A stretch of DNA of 64,000 nucleotides. Origin: Lytechinus pictus (taxonomy: Eukaryota; Echinodermata; Echinoidea; Temnopleuroida; Toxopneustidae). The notes under the pieces were generated by a model. It saw only the letters and a program-made list of their open reading frames with translations. It was not told the origin of the DNA and made no database searches. This document shows, one piece after another, positions 9,881-21,829 of this stretch (positions are counted from its first letter, which is position 1; each line of letters begins with the position of its first letter). The stretch spans positions 49,543,373 to 49,607,372 of the forward strand of contig NC_087251.1 in NCBI RefSeq assembly GCF_037042905.1, read 5' to 3'. A program made the translations under genes and the position numbers.

Positions 9881-10440
9881 CCCTTCCATCATTTGAGGGG
9901 CCCACATTGTACAAGCACTGCTTTTTAGTGGGTCCCCCCATTTCCATCTTAATTTAATTTCTATTGAAAAATTAGTATACATATTTAAAACCTACAATGT
10001 GTTGCCGAAATTGTCTAAGTGTTTTTTCACAACATAATGTATCATTAATTTTGTTTGCAACGGATACAAATATTTATATTTATACATGGTATACAATTTG
10101 TTTTTGTTTGATGGAAGTGAAATAAATAAATTTGAATTTGAATTGAATTTGAATTTAATTTTCTTCCTCGTCCTATCTTTCTTATTTTTCTTCTCACCTT
10201 CCAATTTTAATAAATGATTTGTAATCCAAAAGTAAAACAAAGAAAATCGGCCTCTTTGAATATGACTGGTTATCTATAGCACATGTTATCCCAACGACCT
10301 AGATTTTAGCTTTTAATCATTAATACCTGTTAAAAAGTTTAAGGCCTCCTCTCGCTAGGAGTACAAGTGTGAGAAAGTTCAATGGGGGTGCCGGGCGTGG
10401 AGCCTAGCATGAGAGATGCGTAATAAGATTAACACAATAG

Positions 10441-10469
10441 AAACGCTGTTTAACTTTTAAACAGCGTTT
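10441..10469. repeat. Perfect 13-bp inverted repeat with 3-nt loop
   Basis: AAACGCTGTTTAA-CTT-TTAAACAGCGTTT, a near-continuous palindrome. Confidence 0.9.
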
Positions 10470-10953
10470 TTACAGTGAGGGGTATGATAGTCACGTAACA
10501 GAAGTGTATACGAGAAACAAGGTGGGCCCCAAAAATGTCCCGACTAAATAATTCATTGATAGAAAATTTAGAATCAATAAGCGTTAAAGATTAAACATCA
10601 AATTTATAACTAAAAAACTAACAATATACCATTTTTTTTTCAATCTGAAAATGACTGCCCAAAGGTTTTTTCAAGAAAATCTTATATTTTCTTTCGTTTT
10701 TTAATGAGAAATTTGGTACACTTACTCTTAATAATATAAGGAACACTATTAACCAAAAGATTTTGTGAAATAAGAAGAAATTCATGTTAAATCTTAACTC
10801 AAATTGTTAGGTGCGCAGACTTGGGGCCCACCATCATACAATGCTATATTGTTAGTGTGTTTGCATGCCTAGTATTATTTGGGTTTTTTTTTTGTTAAGC
10901 TAAATTTATTTTTGTTGATATTACTTTTTGTCACAATAACTTTGATCTGTCTC

Positions 10954-10988
10954 AATAAGTTGTAAAATTACAACATTTACAACTTATT
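10954..10988. repeat. Perfect 13-bp inverted repeat with 9-nt loop
   Basis: AATAAGTTGTAAA and TTTACAACTTATT flank ATTACAACA. Confidence 0.85.
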
Positions 10989-11914
10989 AAACATACAAAT
11001 ATAAAAAAAAAAGTTTTCAACCTTATTTTCTCTTTCCTTCTTTCTTGGTCTCCAAAATACGCTCTCTACGTTCGACGTTTTTCTTCTTCGCGACTAATCT
11101 TACCGTAATAATAATATAGAGCTAGGTATCCTTTGTTTTGTTTGGGAAATTAGAGCTACTGCAGTCAGCAGTTATTTATCAAAATGGAAACCAGTCGACG
11201 AGCAACACATTGTGGTACATGGTATTCCAGTTCAGGTATGTATTCTTTATCTTACTTTGGATTGATTTAAATTACTGCTTCATTTGGCTTAATTCATCGT
11301 CGACATCGGTGACATTGATGCCGATGATTTATCCTACCGTCACGCAGAAGGCCATTCCCATTACTAGCGTGTACGATTTCTTATACACAAAAATAAATAG
11401 GCGATAACACATTTCCTTGAATCATTGAGCGTAAAAAGAAAAATCACTGGCTGTGGAAGTGGCTTAGGAAAGACTTCTTTACTATTCAATTCATTTATTT
11501 GACATCCTTTAAAAACATACAAACATATATGGTTGGAACTACCCCTTATCGACCACCTAATTTTCTAAGCATCATATCTGCGAAAATATTTATCAGTTTT
11601 ACCTAGTTTTCGTCTCATTTGTCATTTTGTGCAGAAAATTGAGCAGATCAGATTCCCATGTTTCGATCGGCGACTCCGATTCAATTCGCGTATATATCGG
11701 CGAACAACGAATACGACGGTTTTAAATTTGCTCATTTGCACCCTTCTTTTGAAACCGACCACCCGCGATCCACTAAGTTTACGGCCGATTCTCGTCGCGG
11801 TGGCGAAATATTTTGACTCTTCCAAATCAGTTCTGTGATGTCAACATGCTAAATGATCGTCGCACTACTTACTTACTTGGATTTACTTGGATGTAGAGAT
11901 GTAAAGCTTGTAGC

Positions 11915-12200
11915 TTATTTGCCCCTCGTCACGTTGGATAGTCTCTGGTAGGGTAAAAACTTTAGTGGATGGTTTTTCCAGTGCCTCTCATTCTCAATAG
12001 CTGATTTGAACATATTGACACTTGATGCTGAAACTGCTTCCTCTGGTAAAGCATTCCAGTTATTTACACTCCTAATTGAAAAGGCATTTTGCCTTATTTG
12101 CAATTTGCATCTGTTTTTTCTTAATTTCATGCTGTGACCTCTGGTTCTACTGCGAGCTCTGGCATATGATTCGACGATTGACGACGGATATTTGTTCTAA
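11915..12200 (-). pseudogene. Non-LTR retrotransposon RT C-terminal fragment
   Basis: The minus-strand frame reads TRGHSMKLRKNRCKLQIRQN then FSIRSVNNWNALPEEAVSAS and VNMFKSAIE. This is the conserved C-terminal motif series of CR1/Jockey-type reverse transcriptases (TRGHS..., R-x-x-N-x-W-N-x-L-P, V-x-x-F-K). Only the end of the ORF survives. It sits inside a larger region (about 11537-12440) with inverted GACCACC-rich ends, which may be a host DNA element. Confidence 0.75.
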
Positions 12201-12879
12201 AGCCGTTTCCTATCGGAAACGGGGGCGGGTTTGGGTCGAGTCAAAACAATTTTGATAAATTCTACTAAATTTTTACCATTTCCCCCTTCTTTTTCTCTCG
12301 TAAAATCGATTCTTACCGTTCATATGGACACTGCGCCTACTCTCCCGCGCGTATCGTTTGTAATACGCAATAATTTTAATGCGCGCAAGGTGGTCGGTTT
12401 CAAAAGAGGTGGTCGATATGTGGTGGTCTCACTATACAAGTATAATATGATACAACAACAAAGGAGTAGAAGAATTTAAATCACAGTAAAATGGTAGAAA
12501 TATATATAAAAGAAATGAAAAGAAAAATGTAGCGGATGTAGGAAGGAAGTCAGAAAGGCCATTGACCTGTCAAAGCCGACTCCCTTGATTATTTCATTAT
12601 TATGGTACGATTAAAACAAATAGAATAGTGGCAAAAAAATATAACAGACATGAACATATTGGCATCACCCCCCCCCCCCTTTAGATAGGCAGTTGGAATT
12701 TTATCTTAACTATATAAGTAGACAGTTGGTTTCAGGTGTGTGAGAGTTCAGATTTTTTTGTTTTGAATTTCAGCTTAATTTTAGCTTATATTTGGCCTTC
12801 CTCTGTACAAAAAGTATTGGAGCTCTTTCTATTTCAGACTTTTTCAACACTCTTCAGCTTTTTTCAGTTTTTTTTTATT

Positions 12880-15800
12880 CGTGACCACTCACACCCCTGG
12901 TTGGTTTTGTTTCAATCTATGTTTCAATGATTAGGATGTAACAGACAATTTTAAAGTATCGGGTAAATTATTCCACAAGCTTGGTCCTTTTATAACGAAT
13001 TGTAGATTAAAAAAGTGTATAACGAAAGAACGGTATATATAGTTTGTTTGAATTTCTCGTAACATAATTATTTATACTGCTATTAAATATAAAATAAGTA
13101 TTAAAACAAGATGGAAAAGTAGAATTTAAATTGAAATATTTGTACGTAAATGAAATAATTTGTGATTCATAAAGTTCATTTAGCTTTAAAATTTTGAGCT
13201 TAAAAAATAAAATCTGTGTATGAGCTCTAAAAAAAGAATTTTTTATTACCCTTATTGCACGTTTTTGAATCACATATATCCTTTGGAATAAATATGGTGC
13301 ACAGCCACCCCAGATAATCAGACAATAATTTAAATGTGGCAAGATCAAGTATTATATTTACAAGGATGCGTAATGGTAAAAATTTTTTGACTCTGTTCAA
13401 TACTCCAATTACTCTAGAAATCTTTTTACAAATCTATATGATATTTCCATGTCATATTTTCATCAAGAATTACTCTACATGTATGGGTACAATTGCCTCT
13501 GTTTAGTGTAATCTTTGTACGAGTTTCGTTCTCAAGTAGTTTTTTGATAATTTGGAAAAATATTCTCTGAACACTTTTGTGCCAGCCAAATATGTGTCAT
13601 CTACTGATTCATAGACGCAGTGTGATGTAACATGAAGAAATAAGAGTAAATTATAGAATCAGATGAGGCTTTATTGCTTCAAACAAGTTTTCAGCAATCA
13701 AATTTGCATAAAAGGTGTACTGGCTATCTGTTATGTTACCAGAATAATCTGAAGATTCGGACACATCAAAGTCATCATTGTCAGTCTACACTGTCAAAAT
13801 TGAAACCATGAGGTCATAATTAACAATAGATTGATTTATCTCCTAAGACTTTAATTAATTTGTGCTTTTCCTTTTGAAATTTTTGCAGCTTCTTTTTTTT
13901 TTTGAAGGTGTAACCTACAACTATATAGTTGTATTTTTATTGAAGGTGTAACCTACAACTATATTTTATCTCTCCTCATTTTCTATACATTAGACAGGCA
14001 CAATTTCTATCGTGTTAATTTCATGATTTACATCAATTAATTATACTAATTAGCTTAATAAGGTATCCTTTAAACTTAAAAGTTCTAATTTGGCCCATTT
14101 ATGATTAGAGAATAAGCCAGTGAGCTCCAAAACTATTCATATTTAGGTCCTGTGATGTTACATATTTAGTTTCTTAATGAAATAAAAATTTATGCTCACC
14201 TCGTCATGTCTACCACTATGCAAAAATGGCAAATTGATGTTACATAATCGCTAATTACTGGTAAATGAAGTAATCTCAGTTATTTCTTTTTCTTTCCAGT
14301 AATTGGTATAAAGATTCCCTTTGATGTGATACCAAATATACCCATGTTGCACATGTATTTAAAGTTAAATTATAACATTAATCATTTCTGTGCTTGTCGT
14401 GAAAATGTAAAGATACCACCTATTTGCGGGCCCAACATAAAACGCATGGCCTAATAACTTTTCAATAATAACAATGGAGTCCCTCTAATTTCATAAAAAT
14501 ACAATTTATGGAATAAAATATTAAAATCAATTCAATCAAAAGCTTTTGATAGATCTAAAAATATACTGATTAAAAATTCATTGCACTCAAAAGCCTGAGA
14601 TATGCTATCAACAAATTTAAAAGTGCATGGCAAGTAGTATGGTTTTTTTCTAAAACCAAATTGCTTTTCGAATAAGATGTTATTACTTTCAATAAAAGCA
14701 AATATTATATATGAATTTTTTCAAAGACCTTACTGAAAATTGATAGTACTGGTATAGGTCTATAATTATTTAGTGAAGATGTATTACCACTTTTAAAAAC
14801 CAGAGTTACTCAGGCGATTTGAGTGCATCAGGAAATATACCATGGTTCTATGGCCAAGTTAATGATATTACAAAGAGAAGTCAAGACTATATGAATAGAT
14901 TTCTTCAAGACTTTGGGGTGAACGTTATCATACCCTGGACCTCATATCAAGTTTTAGGACAATGTTTAAAATATCCCTCTCCGTAGCAGGATGTAAAAAC
15001 AACGACTTTTCAAAATTACCAGTCATGCACTCTCTAAATTAATTTTCTATGCTATTTCCATGATTACTGTTGATGTTTTCAATTAGCTTCACACCTACTG
15101 AAGTGAAATGGTTATTGAACTCATTAACTATTTCCTGTTGATCAGTTATTGTATTACCATTTATTTCTAACTCTCTTACAATTGTTTTCGATATATTTCT
15201 GCTTAAAGTCTGGTTTATAACATTCCATGTCCCTTTCATATAACATGTACCTTGTAGTTTGGCACATTTCGTGTGAAAATACTCGCGTTCCTTTTCTCTT
15301 ATCAAGTTACTGAGATCATTACGGCACCTTTTATAGGCGTTTTCACATGTATCAGATTTACTCTTAAGGTATTTTTGGTACAAAGCATTTTTCGTTTACT
15401 TAGGTTTATGATCTCTTTCGTTATCCATGGTTTTCTTTTTAAGTTTACTTTCTTTTTCTTTATCCTTGCACTAAAATATTGATTATAAACATCTCTATAT
15501 AGCTTCAGAAAACAATCATACCTTATGTACATTGTGTTCAAAACATCCCAATTTACTTTGCTTAGTTACAAAATAGGTTTATATTTTCATCACTGTAGTC
15601 TATTTTTTCAGTTTCAATATATTTTTCCTCATTAAAGTTATTATTTTCCAGTACAATAAATGGTGACAGATGATCACTAACGTCCGTAATTACAATACCA
15701 CTTTGAATAACTTTGTCAGAAAAGTTATGAAATATATTATCGACAGTCATCGCAGTAGTGTTGGTAATTCTTGTTGGGTTATGAATAAAAGGTAAGTATG

Positions 15801-16040
15801 AGAAAGTAACAAAGCTATTGAAAAAATCTGCAGTGTCAATGTCTTCATTTCTTTTGAGAAAATCGACATTAAATTCCCCTATTATTATGCATTCTTTATT
15901 TTCTCCTGCAATCTTACCCATACTTCCACTAATATCGTTTAAAGCATCTACAATTTTCCGATTTGGCGGACGATACATCGCAGCTACAATATTATTCTTA
16001 ATCTTATTTGGGATTTCAGTGAACAGGCTTTCAATATTTT
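12880..16040 (-). mobile_element. Degenerate APE-type non-LTR retrotransposon
   Basis: Pieces occur in the correct order on the minus strand. An AP-endonuclease domain lies at 16040-15562 (MYRPPN, IIIGEFNVDFL, TVDNIF, ISDH-like VSDHLSPF). The endonuclease-RT linker is at 15541-15039 (KREREYFHTK-type). The RT start (NYRPIPVLSIFSKVFEKI) is at about 14870-14450. RT thumb/C-terminal sequence (WKYHIDL, LNYCLIIWGG, QKRAIRVIKN, GPSLWNNLPDTL) is at about 13600-12900. Many stops and frameshifts are present, and ~0.85 kb at 13.60-14.44 kb does not match, probably an insertion that replaced the RT catalytic core. Confidence 0.8.
13902..13964 (+). repeat. 25-bp direct repeat
   Basis: The 25-bp segment beginning TTGAAGGTGTAACC at 13902 is repeated exactly from 13940, separated by 13 bp. 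It lies in the non-matching insert within the retrotransposon. Confidence 0.85.
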
Positions 16041-16236
16041 ATGTCCCCTTCACTAATAAAAAAAACACTTATCTCCGAAACCCCCTTCTATCATCATTCT
16101 CTTCTTTTTTTTTCTTCATGTTCTTCTGGTTGGGAACTTGGTGGAAAAAGATTTAGCTTGGACGAAAGCTAGACCTGGAAACTTGGCTGCAGCTTTCTGC
16201 ATTTTTCCAGTACATGCGGTATTAAATAGGTAATAG

Positions 16237-16325
16237 GTTGGTTGGATTTGAACCTGTCGCTGCAAAACTAGGCATCTCCTTTCTGTCGCCTTAGCTCACT
16301 GAGCTTAGACAGCTGGCTGCCGTCT
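16237..16325 (-). repeat. tRNA-derived SINE head or tRNA pseudogene
   Basis: Read on the minus strand it has an A-box-like TAAGCTCAGTGAGCTAAGG (16289-16307) and a B-box-like GGTTCAAATCC (16243-16253) at tRNA spacing. No full cloverleaf was confirmed, so this is a tRNA-like promoter relic. Confidence 0.5.
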
Positions 16326-16341
16326 GTTTCGAGGAGTTTTT

Positions 16342-17139
16342 GTCTCGCCTGCATAGCAGAGCGAGACTATAGGCACCGCTTTTCCGACGGCGGCGGCGTC
16401 AACATAAAATCTTAACCTAAGGTTAAGATTTTGAAATGACATCATAACTTAGAAAGTATATGGACCTAGTTCATGAAACTTGGGCATAGGGTAATAATCA
16501 AGTATTAGTGAATATCCTGTGCAAGTTTCAGGTCACATGACCATGGTCAATGGTCATTTAAGGTCAATGAACTTTGGCCGTGTTGGGGGTATTTGTTAAA
16601 TTACCATCCTAACTCTGAAAGTTTATGGATCTAGTTTATAAAACTTGGACATAAGAGTAATCAAGTATCACTGAACTTCCTGTACGAGTTTCAGATCACA
16701 TGACCATGGTCAAAGGTCATTTAAGGTCAACGAACTTTGGCCGTGTTGGGGGTATTTGTTGAATTACCATCCTAACTCTGAAAGTTTATGGATCTAGTTC
16801 ATAAAACTTGGGATATAAGAGTAATCAAGTATCACTGAACATCCCCTGTGATTTTCAGGTCACAAAACCAAGGTCAAAGGTCAGTTAAGGTCAATAAACT
16901 TAGGCCATGTTGGGGTAATTGTTGAAGTGCCATCATAACTTTGAAAGTTTAAGGATAGAGTGAATGAAATGTGGACATGGGTGTAGTTGACAGTCTTAAG
17001 TCTCCGTTCAAATGTCATTTATGGTCAATGAACGTGGTATTATGCCATTATATGAATGGTGTTTTTGTGAATGATTATTTTATAGTAGTTTTCAAAGTTA
17101 GCACTGCTGCTATATTAAATCGCGTAATGCAGGCGAGAC
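16342..17139 (+). mobile_element. GTCTCGCC-ended repeat element, copy 1
   Basis: Starts with a self-complementary end GTCTCGC-(12 nt)-GCGAGAC and finishes GCAGGCGAGAC, the inverted copy of the GTCTCGCCTGC start. Between them are about four tandem units of ~150 bp (TCATAACT..GAAAGT, ATGGACCTAGTTCAT, AAACTTGGACAT, AGGTCACATGACC, AGGTCAAAGGTCA, GAACTTTGGCCATGTTGG). It has no coding sequence and probably belongs to a non-autonomous DNA transposon. Confidence 0.75.
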
Positions 17140-17479
17140 TGCCAGAGGCGTTCCACTTGTTTAACATTTTTAAACATTTTTTATTTCTCCTCGTACACAG
17201 ACGGCTCGCTATCGTGCAGCCACCATTACATACCTTGTAACATACCTTGTGGGCTTAAAGTTTTACCTATAAAACTAAAACTTGTTTGCCCCTCTCCTTC
17301 CAATTTCTTGAAGTCAGTAAAGTGGAAGATAGACTGGTACTGGTTATATGGCGATGTGTGGTTTCAGCAGATTAAGGTATTAATGAGAGCATGGGCAAGT
17401 AAAAGATTGGTCAGGGTTAAACTTTTCCTTTTTGAGCTCCCAAGTTTTCTCTAGATTTGACTTAGACGGGTCAATATAC

Positions 17480-18370
17480 CAAAAATACCCTTACCCAGAA
17501 CAAATTGCAACAAATGATTTTTCAATGGTTTTTTGTACTATTTGACCTCAGGAATAACATACTAAAAATCTACCAATATCCACATCCGGGAAAGTGGTTA
17601 TTTTCAAGATGGCGTCCAAGATGGCCGCCATTCACTGAAAATGGATACAACGGACTCATTATCCACCCTACACTGTAGAATCCTATTTCGGTTCACATTC
17701 TATGGTCTAGGGGTTAGAAAAATGGTTGATACAGGCTAGAGTGAATTATAAGCCCTCCAGTGTACCTGAAAATCCAAGATAGCGCCCAAAATAAGCTGCC
17801 GTTGGCTAAAAAATCCACAATTCATCTAAGTGGCTTTAATTTGGTTTTTATTCAATGATTTAACGGTGAGGTAGTACATTAGAACAAGTTACAAGGGCAG
17901 CCAGTGGTCTGGTGTGTCCAAAAATCCAAGATGGCTTCCAAAAATGAAGTTTAAAATGGCTGTTGATAATAAAAATGGACATAGTTCATTTCATATCTGC
18001 CTGGGAAATAATGATTTTGGTGTCTAGACCATGTTTTCAATGGTCAAATAAGACATGGGACAAGTTACAAGGACATTCAGTGGTCCAGTATGTTAAAAAT
18101 CCAAGATGGCTTCCAAAAATGGAGTCTAAAATTACTGTTGCTACTTTAAAAAAAAACGACATAGTTTGCTCAATATCCAGAAATATGATGTTTGTATCTA
18201 TACCATGGTTAAATGGGTTAAATAATACATTGGGACAAGTTACAAGGAAAGTCAGTGGTCTGGTATGTGCAAAAATCCACGATGGATTCCAAAACTTGAT
18301 TCTGAAATGGCTGCTAATACTTAAAGCGGACACAGTTAATTTCATTTTGGCCTGGGAGATGTAATTTTTA
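17480..18370 (+). repeat. CCAAGATGGC tandem repeat region
   Basis: CCAAGATGGC or a close variant recurs roughly every 100-180 bp (about 17607, 17617, 17927, 18103 and 18278). It sits within a diverged unit containing ACAAGTTACAAGG..CAGTGGTC and a TGGTTTCAAtGGTCAAAT-like part. The left part (AAAGTGGTTATTTTCAAGATGGC) is found reverse-complemented at about 50.58-50.64 kb. Confidence 0.7.
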
Positions 18371-18651
18371 TGTCAAAACCACTGGTTTCAAGGGTCAAAT
18401 AATTAGACCTCCCAACATTTCCGCTTTTGGCAGAAAATTTATGTTTTTTTATTGTTTTAGGATTTTCTGATAATTGTCCATTATTTTCCGCAAAATAAGA
18501 ATTTTGAGCAATGTACATGTACATGCCTTTATCGAAAGAGGGCAGTAGACATATTCATTCAGCAGGTTACGGTTGTATAGCACGTATGCACGCGCACGCC
18601 ATATGGCGAACACTGAACCATACCACTACGTACCATAGTGTACCATAGTGT

Positions 18652-18977
18652 ACCATATAGTATTAAAACAATGCTAATTCCACATGGTCAGCGAGGAATT
18701 AGTCGTCGTATCTTTGACAATGAGGAGAAAATTAGAATATTTCGTATTTCATATAATAAAATACAAAAGAAATAGTGAGTGGATGACATCATAGTCTCCT
18801 CATTTGCATACCAGCCAGGATGTACATATAACTGTTTTGTGAAATTAAGCGAAACTTTAAAATGTCATAACTTTCTTATTTTACATCCGATTTTTACTGA
18901 AATTTTCAGTGTTATGCTTGTTGGATTTTTCTCTTTTTATTCAAATCAACTTTTTGTTGGGGTGGACTTGTCCTTCA
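18652..18977. mobile_element. Fold-back MITE family A, right-hand portion
   Basis: Matches the centre (CCATATAGTATTAAAACAATG) through the right terminus (TTGGGGTGGACTTGTCCTT) of family A. The left arm is missing and the right TTAA has changed to TCAA. Confidence 0.75.
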
Positions 18978-19526
18978 AAAATATCACTGACCTCAGATTT
19001 TACGAGCGGGCTTATCGTGTTATGTAAGTGGGCTCTTACCTTCGCCTGGCGGCTCGCCGATTTATGTTAGATATTGTTCCTTCGCCAGAAGGAAGCGATA
19101 ACAAAGGATTAACAGAGGAATGGAAGAAGCATAGAGCTATTATTAGCTCCATGGAAGAAGGATCTCCTTCTGTGTTTTATACATGTAGCTTCATGATGTA
19201 TCCAAGTCCCCTGGTGGCTAAATTCATATCCCTGCAAAATCTCGTGAATTATGAGACTTTTTTCTCAAAGAATTTAACCATGTTCTCCTTGAGTAAAATT
19301 GAATATTTTTGTACCATAGGAAACAGTAAATGTTACTCTTTTATATTGGTTATTTCTTTTGAATAATATATTTTGATAAATAAGTGAATTTCAGGCCTGA
19401 AAAGATGCCTCAAACAGAGTTTTCTTCCTCTGTTTTCTCTTGCAAATTGTTTTGGGCACAAACATATCATCAGAAAGCTCAAACTCTACACATTCTTACA
19501 ATGTCACTCTTGATATGTGTCACCTT
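18978..19526. other. No gene recognised
   Basis: A 112-codon open frame at 19028-19366 has one stretch (SPEGSDNKGLTEEWKKHRA) of ordinary amino-acid composition. However, no domain was recognised and no splice or promoter evidence supports it. Confidence 0.3.
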
Positions 19527-19817
19527 TTAGATGGGTCAGCAGCTTGCCTTTTCTATCAAGATGCAAGACGAGATTTCAGAAATTTCAGAGTAGCATAAAA
19601 TCTAGAGTTCTGATTGGCTGAATGTTTTCAAAACAACAGGCACGGTTAATTTGAAGAGATTACCACATGGTGAGTGTGACCTTGCAGAGGCCCAGTGTGG
19701 GGAACATTGGAATTTGCGTGGGTGTGTGGTCTCTATGACCAATCAGAGCGCAGTATTCTTGTTTTTGAGCTGCTAAATGTACTTGGCCTATTAAAAGCTG
19801 ACTGCTGACCCATTTAA
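19527..19817. mobile_element. MITE with ATGGGTCAGCAG terminal inverted repeats
   Basis: TTTTAGATGGGTCAGCAG at the left and CTGCTGACCCATTTAAAA at the right are inverted copies with one mismatch, about 290 bp apart. The target duplication is unresolved. Confidence 0.65.
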
Positions 19818-19879
19818 AATACCTCTTCTTAATTATAGAATTATATCATATTAAAGCTTAGATCTTCAGCTTTATCATA

Positions 19880-21817
19880 ATCTAAAAATCATTTGGGCTC
19901 AAACAGAAATTAAGTGTAAAAACAACATCTTTAAGAGAGAGTTCACAACATTTCGTTGGCTGCTGCTCAACTTTGTCAAGTGATGGAGACTTCGGTGCAA
20001 GGGCGAAGGTTATAGCGAGTATGCGGACGTCGGAGGGATCTGGCCGAAAGGAAAGTGGGGGAGGTTGCCGTACATCGGTATGCAGACATGGGTGACGGCT
20101 CGGTGTTGGTGTTGTCGGCGGTGGTTGTTGTTGGTCGGTTGAGGGCGTTCTTCTTCTGTGGTGTTGTCTGATACAGCGCATCCATGATTCGGCAATCTCG
20201 AAGCCTACGTCTCGATTGAGTGTGTTATAGTGTAGTCGAATCTGGATGGCTTCCTTTACACGTCTGGTATGCCACCGCTGTGCAGAGTCAATGCATCTGA
20301 CGCCAGACCAATCGGGTTGGTGTTGTTGTTCCCATGCATGTTCTGCTACTGCCGAAAGTACAATGTTCTGCTGCTTAACGTCTCTCTGATGTTCAGTTAG
20401 CCTCTTTTTTACTGGTCTGCCTGTCTCTCTGACTTATGATAAATTGCAGTCCTTGCATGGTATCTGGTAAACAACACCGTCTCTCCTGTGATTTGGTACT
20501 GGATCTTTGGCTCTGATGAGTTGGTTCATAAGAGTGGTGTCCGGCTTGAAGACAGCGCGGATGTTGTGTTTCTCCAATCGCCGTCGCAGCTGATGAGCTA
20601 TGGAGGAGACGTAGGGCAGAACTATTGTTGAAGTGAACTGCTTCTCCTCTAAGATAATCCGCTCCTTAGGTTTGCTAGACTTCTTGAAAGCCTTGGGGTA
20701 ACCATTCAGAGCTAGTGCCGACTGGAGATGGCGCTGTTCTGGTGAAAAGTCCGATGGTTGAGAGACAATTCTATTTGCCCTGTCGTAGAGGCATTTGACA
20801 GCATGTGGGTGGTGAAAGTCGTAGCGTAGATACTGCGAGTGGGTTTTCTGTAGACCGTCGTCTTGAGGGTGCCGTCTATCTGCCTGTGTACCTCAGTGTC
20901 TAGGAAGGCTAACGATCCGTTTGATTCATGTTTGGCGGTAAACCTGATGGTGGTTTCCCTTCTGTTCATGAAGTCCATGAGATCGTTTGAGCTGTGCTTG
21001 TTGACGGTGATGAAGGTGTCGTCGACATAATGTTTCCAGATCTTAGGCTTGAGTTTCAGAGGGCAGTTGTTGGCAGTATTTTCAAAAGCTTCCATATACA
21101 TGTTGGCGATGACGGCTGATACTGGGCTACCCATGGCGGCGCCCTCTGTTCGTAGAACTTGCCGTCGTAAAGGAAGTAGGTAGACGAATTCTAGAAGAGG
21201 TTATTTCATCTGGTGTCAGGCTGGTCCCTGCGGCAAGCTTGGGATCTGCTGTGAGGCGATCCCGGGCGACTCTGCATGCTCCTTCGATTGGGACGTTCGT
21301 GAATAGAGACTCCACATCGAAAGAGATCATTGCATCGTCATCTTGTATCGATTGTGTGGCAAAAAAGTCTGCGAAGTCTGCGGAATTCCGGACGGTGTGT
21401 GGCGAACCCCCAGTGAGGATGTTGGCTAAAAATTTGGATAACTCATAGGCAAAAGAGCCGATGCAGGATACGATGGGGCGTAGCAGGACGGCTGGTTTGT
21501 GTATTTTTGGCAAACCATAGATCCTTGGTGGTTGTTTCCGTTTGGGTCGTTGAATTCCGTTGTTGCCTCTCTATGCATTTGCTGAAGATGTCATTGCAGA
21601 CGGCGTCATGTGTCTGGAAGACAGCCTCGGAGTCTTGAGAAGAGAGTGTGGTTCGAATTTCCTTGGTGGTGGAAATGACTTCTCTTCTGGCTTCATTCTT
21701 GGTAAGACGGGTAAGAAAAATTCTTGCCCGGAGAAAACGTAGAGATGCGTTGTCTGCTGCTCTCCTTGCTCCCCTGGTGTGGACCGCAACTGGTGTGGAC
21801 AACAACTTAAGTTGCAT
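19880..21817 (-). mobile_element. Penelope-like element, inactive
   Basis: On the minus strand the pieces follow Penelope order. First comes an N-terminal region (21817-21520). RT fingers lie at 21513-21127 (PKIHKPAVLLRPIVS, GSFAYELSKFLA, SFDVESLFTNVPI), then the RT palm at 21134-20712 (MGSPVSAVIANMYME, HYVDDTF with the YVDD core, LAFLDTEV). A GIY-YIG endonuclease domain is at about 20500-20180 (GVVYQIPCKDC...VRETGRP, LTEHQRDV, AEHAWE). Frame changes occur between the RT segments, and a stop codon sits in the second half of the GIY-YIG motif, where a Y-(I/V)-G triad is expected. The copy is therefore dead. Penelope-like elements lack LTRs; the 5' part looks truncated near 21817. Confidence 0.88.
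20712..21134 (-). pseudogene. Penelope-like reverse transcriptase palm/thumb segment
   Basis: A 140-codon segment with GSPVSAVIANMYMEAFE and WKHYVDDTFITV, typical of Penelope/Poseidon RTs, followed by SLAFLDTEV and VYRKPT motifs. It is separated from the N-terminal RT segment (21127-21513) by a frame change near 21130, so no full RT is encoded. Confidence 0.85.
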
Positions 21818-21829
21818 GAAAATAAATAT

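Larger units (their letters stand above)
9881..11530. other. No gene recognised; two perfect short inverted repeats
   Basis: AT-rich sequence. Near 10120-10160 there is an AATTTGAATTTG run. Perfect 13-bp stems occur at 10441-10469 and 10954-10988 (listed separately). Confidence 0.4.

Noticed and set aside
19028-19366. 112-codon open frame as a possible exon
   Set aside because: No domain, no clear splice sites, and it begins directly after a MITE fragment.
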